From positions 124,001-188,000 of the forward strand of contig NZ_JACNMJ010000006.1 in NCBI RefSeq assembly GCF_014526325.1: 64,000 nucleotides of DNA. Reading direction: 5' to 3'. Shown piece after piece: positions 1 to 7,737 of this stretch. This DNA is from Psychroserpens algicola (GTDB taxonomy: Bacteria > Bacteroidota > Bacteroidia > Flavobacteriales > Flavobacteriaceae). A model generated the notes under the pieces. The model worked only from the letters and a program-made list of their open reading frames with translations, made no database searches and was not told the origin of the DNA. Each line of letters opens with the position of its first letter. Position 1 is the first letter of the stretch. A program made the translations under genes and the position numbers.

Positions 1-12
1 AACCAAAAGTTG

Positions 13-1167
13 ATGAACTATTTTTCTTCAGATTTTAAACTTGGTATTCTTGGTGGTGGTCAATTAGGCAAAATGATGTTGTACAGCACCAGAAAGTTTG
101 ATATTACCACACATGTTATGGATGCCAGTGACGAAGCACCATGCAAGATTGCCTGCAATCATTTTACCTTAGGAGATTTAATGGATTTTGATGCCGTTTA
201 TAATTTCGGTAAACATGTTGACCTTTTAACTTTCGAGATTGAAAACGTCAATGTTGATGCTCTTGAAAAACTAGAGAAAGAAGGTATTAAAGTGTATCCG
301 TCGTCAAAGACCTTACGTACCATTCAAAATAAAGCAACACAAAAATTATTTTATAGAGATCATCGTATCCCGACCTCTGATTTTACACGTTTTGCCTACA
401 TTTCTGAAATTGAGGATGCTATCGAAAATGGCGGATTAGAATTCCCTTTTGTCTGGAAAGCCGCTCAATTTGGCTATGATGGCAATGGTGTCAAAATAGT
501 AAGATCACTCTCCGACTTAGAAGGTCTGCCTAAAGGCGAATGTATTGCTGAAGATTTAGTTCCTTTTAAGAATGAGTTAGCAGTGATTGTTGCTAGAAAT
601 CAGCAAGGTGAAGTGAAAACTTATCCTGTGGTTGAAATGGAATTTCATCCAGAAGCCAACCAAGTTGAGTATGTCATTTGTCCGGCGAGAATAAGTAATC
701 ATGTCGCAGAGAAAGCAAGAACAGTTGCTATGAATGTATCTAAAGCTTTCAACCATGTTGGTTTGCTCGCTGTTGAAATGTTTCAAACTGAAAATGACGA
801 AATTCTGGTTAATGAAGTTGCTCCGAGACCTCATAATTCTGGACATCAAACCATTGAAGCCAGTTACACCTCACAATTTGAGCAACATATTCGTGCCATA
901 TTAAATCTACCGCTTGGGAAAACTGATAGTAAAGTTGGTGGTATCATGGTAAATTTAGTAGGTGATGAAGCGCATACTGGACCTGTAGTTTATAAAAACA
1001 TTGAAACCATTATGGAACTCGAAGGCGTTACACCACATATTTATGGAAAAAAACAAACCAGACCTTTTCGTAAAATGGGACATGTGACTATTGTAAATGA
1101 AGATATTAATGAAGCAAGACAAATTGCTGAAGTTGTAAAAAACACAATAAAAGTTATAAGTGAATAA
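13..1167 (+). CDS. purK: N5-carboxyaminoimidazole ribonucleotide synthase PurK
   Basis: ATP-grasp enzyme of de novo purine synthesis that carboxylates AIR with ATP and bicarbonate to N5-CAIR, the substrate of PurE, encoded next. The N-terminal nucleotide-binding loop (ILGGGQLGKMM) is visible within the first 22 residues. The central ATP-grasp part contains FVWKAAQFGYDGNGVK, and the late motif NEVAPRPHNSGH is diagnostic of PurK. Length (384 aa) is normal. A TTG at 10 is in frame, but the ATG at 13 is the natural start. The gene is complete within the window, although its promoter lies outside. Cytoplasmic. Pairing with purE 78 bp downstream supports the call. Confidence 0.96.
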   Translation: MNYFSSDFKLGILGGGQLGKMMLYSTRKFDITTHVMDASDEAPCKIACNHFTLGDLMDFDAVYNFGKHVDLLTFEIENVNVDALEKLEKEGIKVYPSSKTLRTIQNKATQKLFYRDHRIPTSDFTRFAYISEIEDAIENGGLEFPFVWKAAQFGYDGNGVKIVRSLSDLEGLPKGECIAEDLVPFKNELAVIVARNQQGEVKTYPVVEMEFHPEANQVEYVICPARISNHVAEKARTVAMNVSKAFNHVGLLAVEMFQTENDEILVNEVAPRPHNSGHQTIEASYTSQFEQHIRAILNLPLGKTDSKVGGIMVNLVGDEAHTGPVVYKNIETIMELEGVTPHIYGKKQTRPFRKMGHVTIVNEDINEARQIAEVVKNTIKVISE

Positions 1168-1169
1168 CA

Positions 1170-1194
1170 TGACCTCGACTGCAGTTGAGAGGTG
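1170..1194. repeat. Short imperfect palindrome between purK and purE
   Basis: A near-perfect inverted repeat, CTCGACTGCAGTTGAG, is centred on CTGCAG just after the purK stop. One arm position pairs as G-T, so an RNA hairpin would hold. From memory it resembles a palindrome seen at many gene ends in Flavobacteriaceae (CTCGACTGCGCTCGAG type), of which this would be a degenerate copy. It is not a clear terminator because no T-tract follows. Confidence 0.35.
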
Positions 1195-1245
1195 TTATTA
1201 TTAATTAGGTTTTGATTATTCTGGACCTGACAAAAATTTAAGGTT

Positions 1246-1725
1246 ATGCAAAAAGTAGCAGTAATTATGGGAAGCAAAAGTGATCTTCCTGTTATGCAAG
1301 ATGCGATAGACATCTTAAAAGAATTTAATATAGCGGTTGAAGTCGATATTGTTTCAGCTCATAGAACTCCAGAAAAGTTATTTGATTTTAGTAAAAATGC
1401 CCATACCAGAGGTATCAATGTTATCATAGCTGGCGCTGGAGGAGCAGCGCATTTACCAGGCATGGTAGCCTCATTATCACCGTTACCTGTAATTGGAGTT
1501 CCTGTAAAAAGCAGCAACTCTATTGATGGATGGGATTCGGTCTTATCAATTCTTCAAATGCCTGGAGGTGTTCCAGTGGCAACTGTTGCGCTAAATGGTG
1601 CTAAAAATGCAGGAATTTTAGCGGCTCAGATTATTGGAGCAACTCAGCCTGATGTTCGTGAAACAATAATTAGGTATAAAGAGAGTTTAAAGGATAAAGT
1701 TACGGCATCTTCTAAAGACCTTTAG
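1246..1725 (+). CDS. purE: N5-carboxyaminoimidazole ribonucleotide mutase PurE
   Basis: Class I PurE, which moves the carboxyl group of N5-CAIR to give CAIR, the step after PurK. The N-terminus reads VIMGSKSDLPVMQDA and is followed by SAHRTPEKL, both hallmark active-site segments. The glycine-rich stretch IAGAGGAAHLPGMVA and the later GWDSVLSILQMPGGVPV are also typical. Length (159 aa) is normal for a bacterial PurE. It probably shares a transcript with purK upstream. A small hairpin about 20 bp after the stop may end the unit. Cytoplasmic octamer in characterised relatives. Confidence 0.97.
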   Translation: MQKVAVIMGSKSDLPVMQDAIDILKEFNIAVEVDIVSAHRTPEKLFDFSKNAHTRGINVIIAGAGGAAHLPGMVASLSPLPVIGVPVKSSNSIDGWDSVLSILQMPGGVPVATVALNGAKNAGILAAQIIGATQPDVRETIIRYKESLKDKVTASSKDL

Positions 1726-1743
1726 AAAAGTACACTGCAAAAA

Positions 1744-1767
1744 GAACCTCGCTTTTACACGAGGTTC
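1744..1767 (+). terminator. Hairpin downstream of purE
   Basis: An 8-bp perfect stem (GAACCTCG with CGAGGTTC) and an 8-nt loop lie 19 bp after the purE stop. No run of T follows, so it is a weak intrinsic terminator or an mRNA 3'-end stabiliser. Confidence 0.5.
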
Positions 1768-1899
1768 AGAGCTATTAATCAATTCTTACTAAAATCTTAC
1801 AAAAAAATAAGTTTTAATAATACTGCAAAATTAGTAATTAATTTAACATAACGTTCTTAACAATACGTTAATCGACATAAAAAATAACGCCTTTTCCAT

Positions 1900-3936
1900 A
1901 TGAGCATTTTAAACTCAAAATTTAACACACCTTTTCATACAGCACCATTTTCAAAAATTAAAAATGAAGACTATTTACCTGCATTTTTAAAAGCTATCGA
2001 ACACGCACGAGCAGAAATTGATGCCATTACTTCTAACACTGAAACGCCTAGTTTTGAAAACACTATTGAAGCATTAGATTTTTCTGGAGAAGAACTGGAT
2101 AGAATTTCCAGTATTTTCTTCAATTTAAATAGTGCGGAAACCAATGATGAGATTCAAAAAATTGCTCAAGAAGTTTCACCGTTACTATCAGAGTTTAGTA
2201 ATGACATTACTTTAAATGAAGATTTATTTAAACGTGTCAAAGCTATTTATGATACCAGAGCTTCTTTAGATTTAACCGTCGAACAAAAAACCTTGCTCGA
2301 TAAAAAATATAAAGGCTTTTCCAGAAATGGAGCTAACCTTTCCGAAGAAAAAAAGGCACGTCTCAGAGAGATTGATAAACAATTGAGCCAGTTGAAACTC
2401 AAATTTGGTGAAAATGTTTTAGCAGAAACGAATGCGTATGAAATGCATCTTACCAACGAGGCAGACCTTTCCGGATTGCCAGAAGGTGCTAAAGAAGCCG
2501 CACAACAATTAGCTGAATCAAAAGGAAAAGAAGGCTGGTTGATTACATTGGATTACCCGAGTTATATTCCGTTTATGACTTATGCTGATAATCGTGAGCT
2601 CAGAAAACAACTAGCTATTGCAGCAGGTGCAAAAGCCTTTAAAGGTGATGATTTAGACAATCAAGACAATGTCCTTCAAATTGCCCAATTACGTCACGAA
2701 CGTGCCAATTTACTGGGTTATAAAACCCATGCGCATTTTGTACTGGAAGAACGTATGGCTAAAACACCTGAAACTGTTGAAAATTTCCTGAATGAACTTT
2801 TAGATAAAGCCAAACCAGCAGCAGTACGAGAATTTCAAAATTTAGAAGCTTTTGCAAAAGATATAGATGGGATTGATCATCTTGAAAAATGGGATGGCGC
2901 CTATTATTCAGAAAAACTAAAACAAAAATTATTCAGTTTAGATGACGAACAGCTTAAACCGTATTTTAAATTAGAACATGTTATTGATGGTGCCTTTACC
3001 ATTGCTGAACGTTTATACGATTTGAAATTTGAAGCCATCGATACTATCGATAAATACCATGAGGATGTGTTAACTTATAAAGTGACAGACATAAAAGGAA
3101 ATCTTGTCTCGATTTTCTATGCTGATTTTTTTCCAAGAGCAGGAAAACGAAATGGCGCCTGGATGACAGTTTACAAATCGCAATACATCAAAAACGGTGT
3201 TAATGACAGACCGCATATTTCAATAGTGTGTAACTTTACAAAGCCTACAAAAAGTAAACCTTCCCTCCTCACCTTTAATGAAGTCACCACCTTATTTCAT
3301 GAGTTCGGACACGCTTTGCATGGCATGTTAGCCAATACAACTTATCCGAGTCTATCAGGAACAAGTGTATTTTGGGATTTTGTTGAATTACCTTCACAAG
3401 TCTTAGAAAACTGGTGTTATGAAAAGGAAGCGTTAGAGTTATTTGCTACACATTATGAAACTGGAGAAGTGATTCCTATGGAACTCATTGAAAAAATAAA
3501 AGCATCGGCAACCTTTCATGAAGGCATGCAAACCTTACGACAAATAAGTTTTGGCTTGTTGGATATGTCATGGCATGGACAAGATCCTTCTGGAATTACT
3601 TCGGTTAAATCTCATGAGTTAAACGCATTTTCAAAAACAAAACTCTATCCTGATGTCGCAGAAAATTGTATGAGCACTTCGTTTTCTCATATTTTTCAAG
3701 GTGGCTACAGTTCTGGATATTACAGTTATAAATGGGCTGAAGTTCTAGATGCAGATGCCTTTGAATATTTCCTAGAAAAAGGCGTATTTAATAAAGAAGT
3801 TGCCACTAAATTTAAAAATCATGTGCTCTCTCAAGGTGGTATTGAAGATCCTATGACCTTATACAAACGATTTAGAGGAAAAGAACCTAAACCAGACGCT
3901 TTACTGAAACGTGCTGGACTGATTGAAAAGGCTTAA
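1900..3936 (+). CDS. M3 family oligopeptidase (peptidyl-dipeptidase Dcp / oligopeptidase A type)
   Basis: Zinc metallopeptidase of clan MA, family M3, degrading short peptides. The zinc signature HEFGH is at residues 467-471 (TTLFHEFGHALHGM), with the expected downstream glutamate in the FWDFVELPSQ segment. The length (678 aa), the opening FNTPFHTAPFSKIKNEDYLPAF and the C-terminal FSHIFQGGYSSGYYSYKWAEVL are typical of Dcp/OpdA proteins. No signal peptide, so probably cytoplasmic. It follows purE by 174 bp, an order I recall as common in Flavobacteriaceae, and ends in a strong terminator. Dcp versus OpdA cannot be decided by eye. Confidence 0.93.
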   Translation: MSILNSKFNTPFHTAPFSKIKNEDYLPAFLKAIEHARAEIDAITSNTETPSFENTIEALDFSGEELDRISSIFFNLNSAETNDEIQKIAQEVSPLLSEFSNDITLNEDLFKRVKAIYDTRASLDLTVEQKTLLDKKYKGFSRNGANLSEEKKARLREIDKQLSQLKLKFGENVLAETNAYEMHLTNEADLSGLPEGAKEAAQQLAESKGKEGWLITLDYPSYIPFMTYADNRELRKQLAIAAGAKAFKGDDLDNQDNVLQIAQLRHERANLLGYKTHAHFVLEERMAKTPETVENFLNELLDKAKPAAVREFQNLEAFAKDIDGIDHLEKWDGAYYSEKLKQKLFSLDDEQLKPYFKLEHVIDGAFTIAERLYDLKFEAIDTIDKYHEDVLTYKVTDIKGNLVSIFYADFFPRAGKRNGAWMTVYKSQYIKNGVNDRPHISIVCNFTKPTKSKPSLLTFNEVTTLFHEFGHALHGMLANTTYPSLSGTSVFWDFVELPSQVLENWCYEKEALELFATHYETGEVIPMELIEKIKASATFHEGMQTLRQISFGLLDMSWHGQDPSGITSVKSHELNAFSKTKLYPDVAENCMSTSFSHIFQGGYSSGYYSYKWAEVLDADAFEYFLEKGVFNKEVATKFKNHVLSQGGIEDPMTLYKRFRGKEPKPDALLKRAGLIEKA

Positions 3937-3942
3937 CAATTA

Positions 3943-3973
3943 AACCGAAGTGTAACAGCTTCGGTTATTTTTT
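3943..3973 (+). terminator. Rho-independent terminator after the M3 peptidase
   Basis: An 8-bp perfect stem (AACCGAAG with CTTCGGTT) with an 8-nt loop is followed by ATTTTTT. It begins 6 bp after the stop codon and separates the peptidase gene from the GbsR block. Confidence 0.85.
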
Positions 3974-3977
3974 AAAA

Positions 3978-4005
3978 TAAACTTTCAATAATTATTGAAA
4001 GTTTA
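3978..4005. promoter_or_regulatory. 28-bp perfect palindrome, candidate operator A
   Basis: A fully symmetric 28-bp palindrome with half-site TAAACTTTCAATAA lies directly upstream of the GbsR/MarR-type regulator. It covers the TTG that would serve as the -33 element of that gene's promoter, so a bound dimer could block initiation. Two imperfect copies with exactly the same 24-bp core length lie at 4565-4588 and 4889-4912. Autoregulation by the GbsR-type protein is inferred. Confidence 0.7.
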
Positions 4006-4023
4006 AAATATTTTATATATTTG
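3995..4023 (+). promoter_or_regulatory. Bacteroidota-type promoter of the GbsR operon
   Basis: TTG at 3995-3997 and TATATTTG at 4016-4023 are separated by 18 bp, matching the Bacteroidota housekeeping consensus (TTG, 17-23 bp, TAnnTTTG). The start point would fall near 4030, which argues for the ATG at 4047 rather than the one at 4026. The -33 element lies inside palindrome A. Confidence 0.65.
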
Positions 4024-4046
4024 TCATGTTAAACATAATTAACGCC

Positions 4047-4550
4047 ATGAATTACGACGAAGCCAAAATAAAATTTGTTAGTACCTGGGGAAGCTTAGGT
4101 TCGCTTTGGGGCATTAATAAGGCTATGGCTCAAATTCAGGCTTTACTTTTTATTTCTACCAAACCTTTATCTATGGAAGATATCATGGAAGACCTAAAAA
4201 TCTCTCGTGGTAATACAAGTATGAACCTACGTCAATTAATGGATTGGGGAATCGTCACTAAGGAAATTATTCCTGGTGAACGCAAAGAGTATTTCACAAC
4301 AGAGAAAGATGTACAAGAATTGGCAAGAATTATCGCTAAAGAACGCAGTCGTAGAGAGATTCAACCCGTTATTAAAGTTTTAAAAGACGTTTCTTCTATT
4401 AAAGATGATGGCACAGAAAAAACAAAAGAACTCATAAAACAAACTAAAGCCTTACACGATTTAACTGAAACCGCAGATGATATGATTAATAAAATAGTAA
4501 ACCAAAAACAAAACTGGATTACCAAGTCATTACTCAAACTCATCAAGTAA
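4047..4550 (+). CDS. GbsR/MarR family transcriptional regulator
   Basis: Winged-helix DNA-binding protein of about 167 aa. The segment GSLWGINKAMAQIQALLFIS, then PLSMEDIMEDLKISRGNTSMNLRQLMDWG (the helix-turn-helix) and the wing KEYFTTEKD match the GbsR branch of MarR proteins. A C-terminal helical part follows and may dimerise. An in-frame ATG at 4026 exists, but the promoter position favours 4047. Ligand unknown; in Bacillus, GbsR senses choline, but that cannot be transferred here. It heads a block of membrane-protein genes carrying three matching inverted repeats, so it probably represses itself and these neighbours. Confidence 0.88.
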   Translation: MNYDEAKIKFVSTWGSLGSLWGINKAMAQIQALLFISTKPLSMEDIMEDLKISRGNTSMNLRQLMDWGIVTKEIIPGERKEYFTTEKDVQELARIIAKERSRREIQPVIKVLKDVSSIKDDGTEKTKELIKQTKALHDLTETADDMINKIVNQKQNWITKSLLKLIK

Positions 4551-4564
4551 AAAAATTTAAACGA

Positions 4565-4588
4565 AATTTTCAATTTTTTCTGAAAGTT
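4565..4588. promoter_or_regulatory. Inverted repeat, candidate operator B
   Basis: Half-sites AATTTTCAA and CTGAAAGTT around a T-rich centre keep the same 24-bp spacing as palindrome A, with a few mismatches. It lies in the gap between the regulator and the first small membrane protein, ending 17 bp before its ATG. Either an operator or an RNA hairpin over the translation start is possible. Confidence 0.6.
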
Positions 4589-4605
4589 CTATAATACCAT
4601 AAACT

Positions 4606-4884
4606 ATGAAAACTGTATTTCAACTTTCAAAAGTCATTAATATTCTGGCGCTATGCTGTTTAGCTGGATTGGCTTACGGACTAATTTTTACCGGAATCCT
4701 TCAAGTTATCGCTGCGATTCTATTTGTTATCGCATTTCCGAAGGACAAATTAATTTACATCTATTTTGCAATAGTAGGTTTCTTTTTTCTGGTCTGGCAA
4801 GGAAACATTTTCGGATGGCAATTTATATTTCCGTTAGGTTTGATGATTTTTTTAACCTACACCATACACACTAAAAAAATTTAA
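4606..4884 (+). CDS. Small multi-span membrane protein (92 aa)
   Basis: Unrecognised protein made almost wholly of hydrophobic helices; three or four membrane spans are visible (about residues 10-30, 33-45, 49-63 and 69-87), with a basic end HTKKI. No catalytic motif is apparent. It is the first gene after the GbsR-type regulator and has candidate operators before and after it (B and C), so it is probably part of the regulator's local regulon. Function not known. Confidence 0.75.
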   Translation: MKTVFQLSKVINILALCCLAGLAYGLIFTGILQVIAAILFVIAFPKDKLIYIYFAIVGFFFLVWQGNIFGWQFIFPLGLMIFLTYTIHTKKI

Positions 4885-4888
4885 ATCT

Positions 4889-4912
4889 AACTTTCAATAT
4901 TTTCTGAAAATT
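4889..4912. promoter_or_regulatory. Inverted repeat, candidate operator C
   Basis: Half-sites AACTTTCAA and CTGAAAATT with the same 24-bp arrangement as A and B, ending 14 bp before the ATG of the next membrane protein. Its left half is identical to that of palindrome A over ten bases (AACTTTCAAT). Confidence 0.6.
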
Positions 4913-4926
4913 CAAAACAACAAGCA

Positions 4927-5298
4927 ATGAACTACAACATCTTAACATATGGCATCTACCTTCCAATTATCGCATTGATTATGATAAAAGTAGGTTGGAT
5001 GTTTTATACTCATGGCGAAGTATTTCTATTGCATCTATACAAACAAGACAATACCATTGTAAAGCCAATCAATAATCTATTACTCATTGGCTACTATCTC
5101 ACAAATCTAGGTTATGCAATTATAACGCTGGCGTATTGGGATAAAGTTCATAACCTAACCGAAATGCTAAACACATTAAGTGAGCATCTAGGTAACATAA
5201 TCATTGGCTTGGCGGTTTTACATTATAATAACGTGCTCTGTCTTAACTACCTAGTAAAATCAAAAAAAGTAAACCAATACATCAAATCAACACACTAA
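4927..5298 (+). CDS. Small membrane protein, tandem paralogue 1 (123 aa)
   Basis: Hydrophobic protein with about three spans: near 8-27, 47-70 and 89-108. It shares a pattern with the next gene: YLP near the start, a basic/aromatic stretch with G-x-x-F-x-L, a K-x-x-x-x-I segment, then a conserved N-x-L-x-x-IGYYL-x-N-x-G. The two therefore look like diverged tandem duplicates. It follows candidate operator C and lies 10 bp before its paralogue, as in one operon. Function not known. Confidence 0.72.
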   Translation: MNYNILTYGIYLPIIALIMIKVGWMFYTHGEVFLLHLYKQDNTIVKPINNLLLIGYYLTNLGYAIITLAYWDKVHNLTEMLNTLSEHLGNIIIGLAVLHYNNVLCLNYLVKSKKVNQYIKSTH

Positions 5299-5308
5299 AT
5301 ATTACATC

Positions 5309-5722
5309 ATGGAAAATTCAAAAATTATTATCGGTTATCTCATCTATTTACCTGTCGTGATCTTACTTACGATTTATGTCTCTAAAATGCTCTTTAAAAA
5401 TGGTAAATACTTTATGTTAGACATCTTTAAAGGTCAAGAGGACATTGCATTAGCTACCAACAAACTCTTTGAGATTGGCTTTTACCTCATCAATATTGGT
5501 TGGGCTTTGCTTATCCTCAAGATTAGTTATTATAGTGCTTCGGAAATGAGCTTACAGACACTAATCGAGATCTTGAGTAAGAAAATTGGTGGTTTCTCTA
5601 TTTACTTAGGCGTGATGTTATTCATCAACTTATTCTTCTTTTTTAGAGGGCGTCGTAAGTCTAGACAAGGCAACAAAAAAATAATAAAGACACCTGTTTA
5701 TAATGTACACAACGAACAATAG
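5309..5722 (+). CDS. Small membrane protein, tandem paralogue 2 (137 aa)
   Basis: Paralogue of the preceding gene, aligning over its first 75 residues (YLPVVILLTIY, then NGKYFMLDIFKG, then NKLFEIGFYLINIG). About three membrane spans are visible (10-27, 52-70 and 93-112). A strongly basic cytoplasmic-type tail follows (RGRRKSRQGNKK), which the first paralogue has only in short form. No catalytic motif seen. Gap to the next gene is 9 bp. Function not known. Confidence 0.72.
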   Translation: MENSKIIIGYLIYLPVVILLTIYVSKMLFKNGKYFMLDIFKGQEDIALATNKLFEIGFYLINIGWALLILKISYYSASEMSLQTLIEILSKKIGGFSIYLGVMLFINLFFFFRGRRKSRQGNKKIIKTPVYNVHNEQ

Positions 5723-5731
5723 ACATTAAAC

Positions 5732-6079
5732 ATGAAAATTCTATTTTATACCAACTTGATTTTTCTCACATCAACATTATTCGCTTATATCTTGATCGAT
5801 AATATTAGCGGATTAACATGTCAGTTTTTCTTAGGAATAATTCAGCTATTATACCTTCTGATAAGTAGATATAAAGCAAACACCAATAGCCAGAAACAAC
5901 ATCTCAAATACTATAAAGTAGCAGTTGTTTCCTTATGTGTACTATTAGGAATTCTTGTATTACTAAGTCAATCGACTCTTAATATTCCACATGGTATTAA
6001 AATTACTGTTATATGTGTTTTACCAATGTCAATTGCAACTTATTTTGTTTACATCACCTATTTAATTCAAAAGCAATGA
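5732..6079 (+). CDS. Small four-span membrane protein (115 aa)
   Basis: Unrecognised protein with about four hydrophobic segments (5-21, 30-45, 62-79 and 91-110) and little else. Its stop codon overlaps the ATG of the following epimerase gene as ATGA, implying translational coupling. Third or fourth member of a run of small membrane proteins under the GbsR-type regulator. Function not known. Confidence 0.72.
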   Translation: MKILFYTNLIFLTSTLFAYILIDNISGLTCQFFLGIIQLLYLLISRYKANTNSQKQHLKYYKVAVVSLCVLLGILVLLSQSTLNIPHGIKITVICVLPMSIATYFVYITYLIQKQ

Positions 6080-6975
6080 AAACAATAACTATAGCAGGTA
6101 GTAGTGGTTTTTTAGGCCAGGTCTTAGAAAACTATTTTGTCAATAAAGGACATACCATATACATTTTGACTCGCACACCTAAACGTGAGAATGACATCTA
6201 CTGGAATGCCAAAGACTTAGGACAATGGACTAAAATTCTTAACCAAACACATGTCCTTATTAATCTTGCCGGAAAATCTGTAGATTGCAGATATACTGAT
6301 GCCAATAAAAAACGTATTTACGAATCCAGAATAGATACTACTCATCTTTTAGGCTTAGCGATAAACTTATGTGAAAATCCACCAGAAGTATGGTTCAACT
6401 CCTCCACTGCTACCATTTACAGACATTCGACAGATAAGCAAATGACAGAAGCTAATGGAGAAATTGGTGACGACTTCTCCATGAACATAGCTAAATCCTG
6501 GGAAAAAGCCTTTTACACTATCACCAATCCGAAAACCAGAAAAATTGCTTTAAGAACATCTATAGTCTTGGGAAAAGATGGGGGAGCTATTACACCATTA
6601 AAAAATCTGGTAACATTTGGTTTAGGCGGCAAACAGGCTTCAGGACTTCAAAAAGTGAGTTGGATTCATGAATTGGATTTTGCTAGAGCGATTGCGTTTT
6701 TAATAGATCACGAAACACTTGATGGTAACTTTAATCTTTCGGTTCCTGAACCTACCAATAATAAAATACTCATGAAAAACTTCAGAAAAGTTATGGCTAT
6801 TCCCTTTGGTATTCCACATCCAGAATGGCTCATTAAGTTTGGTGCTAAACTAATTGGCACAGAGCCCGAACTGGTGTTAAAAAGTAGAAATGTGATTCCG
6901 AAACGTTTATTAGATAACGGATTCAAATTTATACATACAGATATTGAACTTGCATTAAATGATTTAATACATTAG
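6076..6975 (+). CDS. TIGR01777 family NAD(P)-binding epimerase-like protein
   Basis: Extended SDR-type Rossmann protein of 299 aa. The N-terminal cofactor loop ITIAGSSGFLGQVL is followed by NLAGKSVDCRYT, the hallmark of the TIGR01777 (YfcH-like) group. FNSSTATIYRHS, RTSIVLGKDGGAI and the C-terminal DUF1731-type part (FGIPHPEWLIKFGAKLIGTEPELVLKSRNVIPKRLLDNGF) also match. The start at 6076 overlaps the previous stop; a frame extension to 6013 is unlikely. The substrate of this family is not established. Four bp before the DUF2071 gene. Confidence 0.93.
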   Translation: MKTITIAGSSGFLGQVLENYFVNKGHTIYILTRTPKRENDIYWNAKDLGQWTKILNQTHVLINLAGKSVDCRYTDANKKRIYESRIDTTHLLGLAINLCENPPEVWFNSSTATIYRHSTDKQMTEANGEIGDDFSMNIAKSWEKAFYTITNPKTRKIALRTSIVLGKDGGAITPLKNLVTFGLGGKQASGLQKVSWIHELDFARAIAFLIDHETLDGNFNLSVPEPTNNKILMKNFRKVMAIPFGIPHPEWLIKFGAKLIGTEPELVLKSRNVIPKRLLDNGFKFIHTDIELALNDLIH

Positions 6976-6979
6976 CATA

Positions 6980-7678
6980 ATGACATTTTTAAACGCTTAC
7001 TGGAAAAATTTAATTCTCATCAATTATGAGATAGATCCTAACATTCTTAAACCTTTTGTTCCTGAAGGAACAGAACTTGACTTTTTCAACGGTAAATGTT
7101 ATGTGAGCGTTGTTGGCTTTATGTTTATGGACACCAGAGTTTTAGGCATCAAACTTCCGTATCATATCAACTTTGAAGAAGTAAATTTAAGATTTTATGT
7201 GCAAAGACATGGTGAACGAGGAGTCGTATTCATTAAAGAAATCGTTCCAAAATCTTTGATAACATTAGTTGCAAATTCAATATATCACGAACATTACCAA
7301 ACCCATCAAATGCGTCATAATTTTACTGAGTATGACAGGTATAACACATTTGAATACTGTTGGAAACTCAACAGTAAATGGCAATCTATTGCAGTACAAA
7401 CAGACAAGGTGTTATTAGATATTGATGAAGGTTCTGAAGCAGAATTTATTACCGAACATTATTTTGGCTACACCAAGTACAACACTAAAACTTTTGAATA
7501 TGAAGTTGTTCATCCTTCATGGCAACAGCTAAAAGTAAACGATTACAGTATAAACGTTGATTTTGAAGCCAATTATGGCACTTCCTTCAAAACACTTCAT
7601 ACAGCTATACCAACCTCTGTAATTTTTGCCAAAGGCTCTGAAGTTTCAGTAAAAAACAAAAAAACCATACACTACTAA
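6980..7678 (+). CDS. DUF2071 (YqjF-like) protein
   Basis: A 232-residue soluble protein with the DUF2071 pattern: an opening W-x-N-L-I-x-x-N-Y-E-I-D segment, PFVPEGTELDFFNGKCYVSVVGFMF, then VNLRFYVQRHGERGVVFIKEIVPK. These proteins resemble the acetoacetate decarboxylase fold, but no activity is established for YqjF. Last gene of the GbsR block. In many Flavobacteriaceae I recall it travelling with the TIGR01777 protein, which suggests related roles in envelope or lipid metabolism; this is inference. Confidence 0.88.
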   Translation: MTFLNAYWKNLILINYEIDPNILKPFVPEGTELDFFNGKCYVSVVGFMFMDTRVLGIKLPYHINFEEVNLRFYVQRHGERGVVFIKEIVPKSLITLVANSIYHEHYQTHQMRHNFTEYDRYNTFEYCWKLNSKWQSIAVQTDKVLLDIDEGSEAEFITEHYFGYTKYNTKTFEYEVVHPSWQQLKVNDYSINVDFEANYGTSFKTLHTAIPTSVIFAKGSEVSVKNKKTIHY

Positions 7679-7706
7679 ATCTTTAGATAAACTCAATTTT
7701 TTACAT

Positions 7707-7735
7707 TATTTTTGAAATAAAATTTTCAGAAAAAG
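7707..7735 (+). promoter_or_regulatory. Candidate -7 element and degenerate half-operator before the sigma gene
   Basis: TATTTTTG at 7707-7714 matches the Bacteroidota -7 consensus, though no good TTG lies at the right distance. AATTTTCAGAAAAAG at 7721-7735 matches the reverse complement of operator B at 13 of 15 positions but lacks the second half-site. Weak evidence. Confidence 0.3.
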
Positions 7736-7737
7736 AA

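Noticed and set aside
10-12. TTG at 10 as the start of purK
   Set aside because: The adjacent ATG at 13 is in frame and the conserved fold starts later; a TTG start is unnecessary.
4653-4874. 73-residue reading frame inside the small membrane-protein gene
   Set aside because: Shadow in another frame; the other frame has continuous hydrophobic helices and the operon start.
6013-6075. Longer N-terminus of the TIGR01777 protein
   Set aside because: The added 21 residues overlap the previous gene and precede a complete Rossmann start (ITIAGSSGFLG) at the ATG at 6076.
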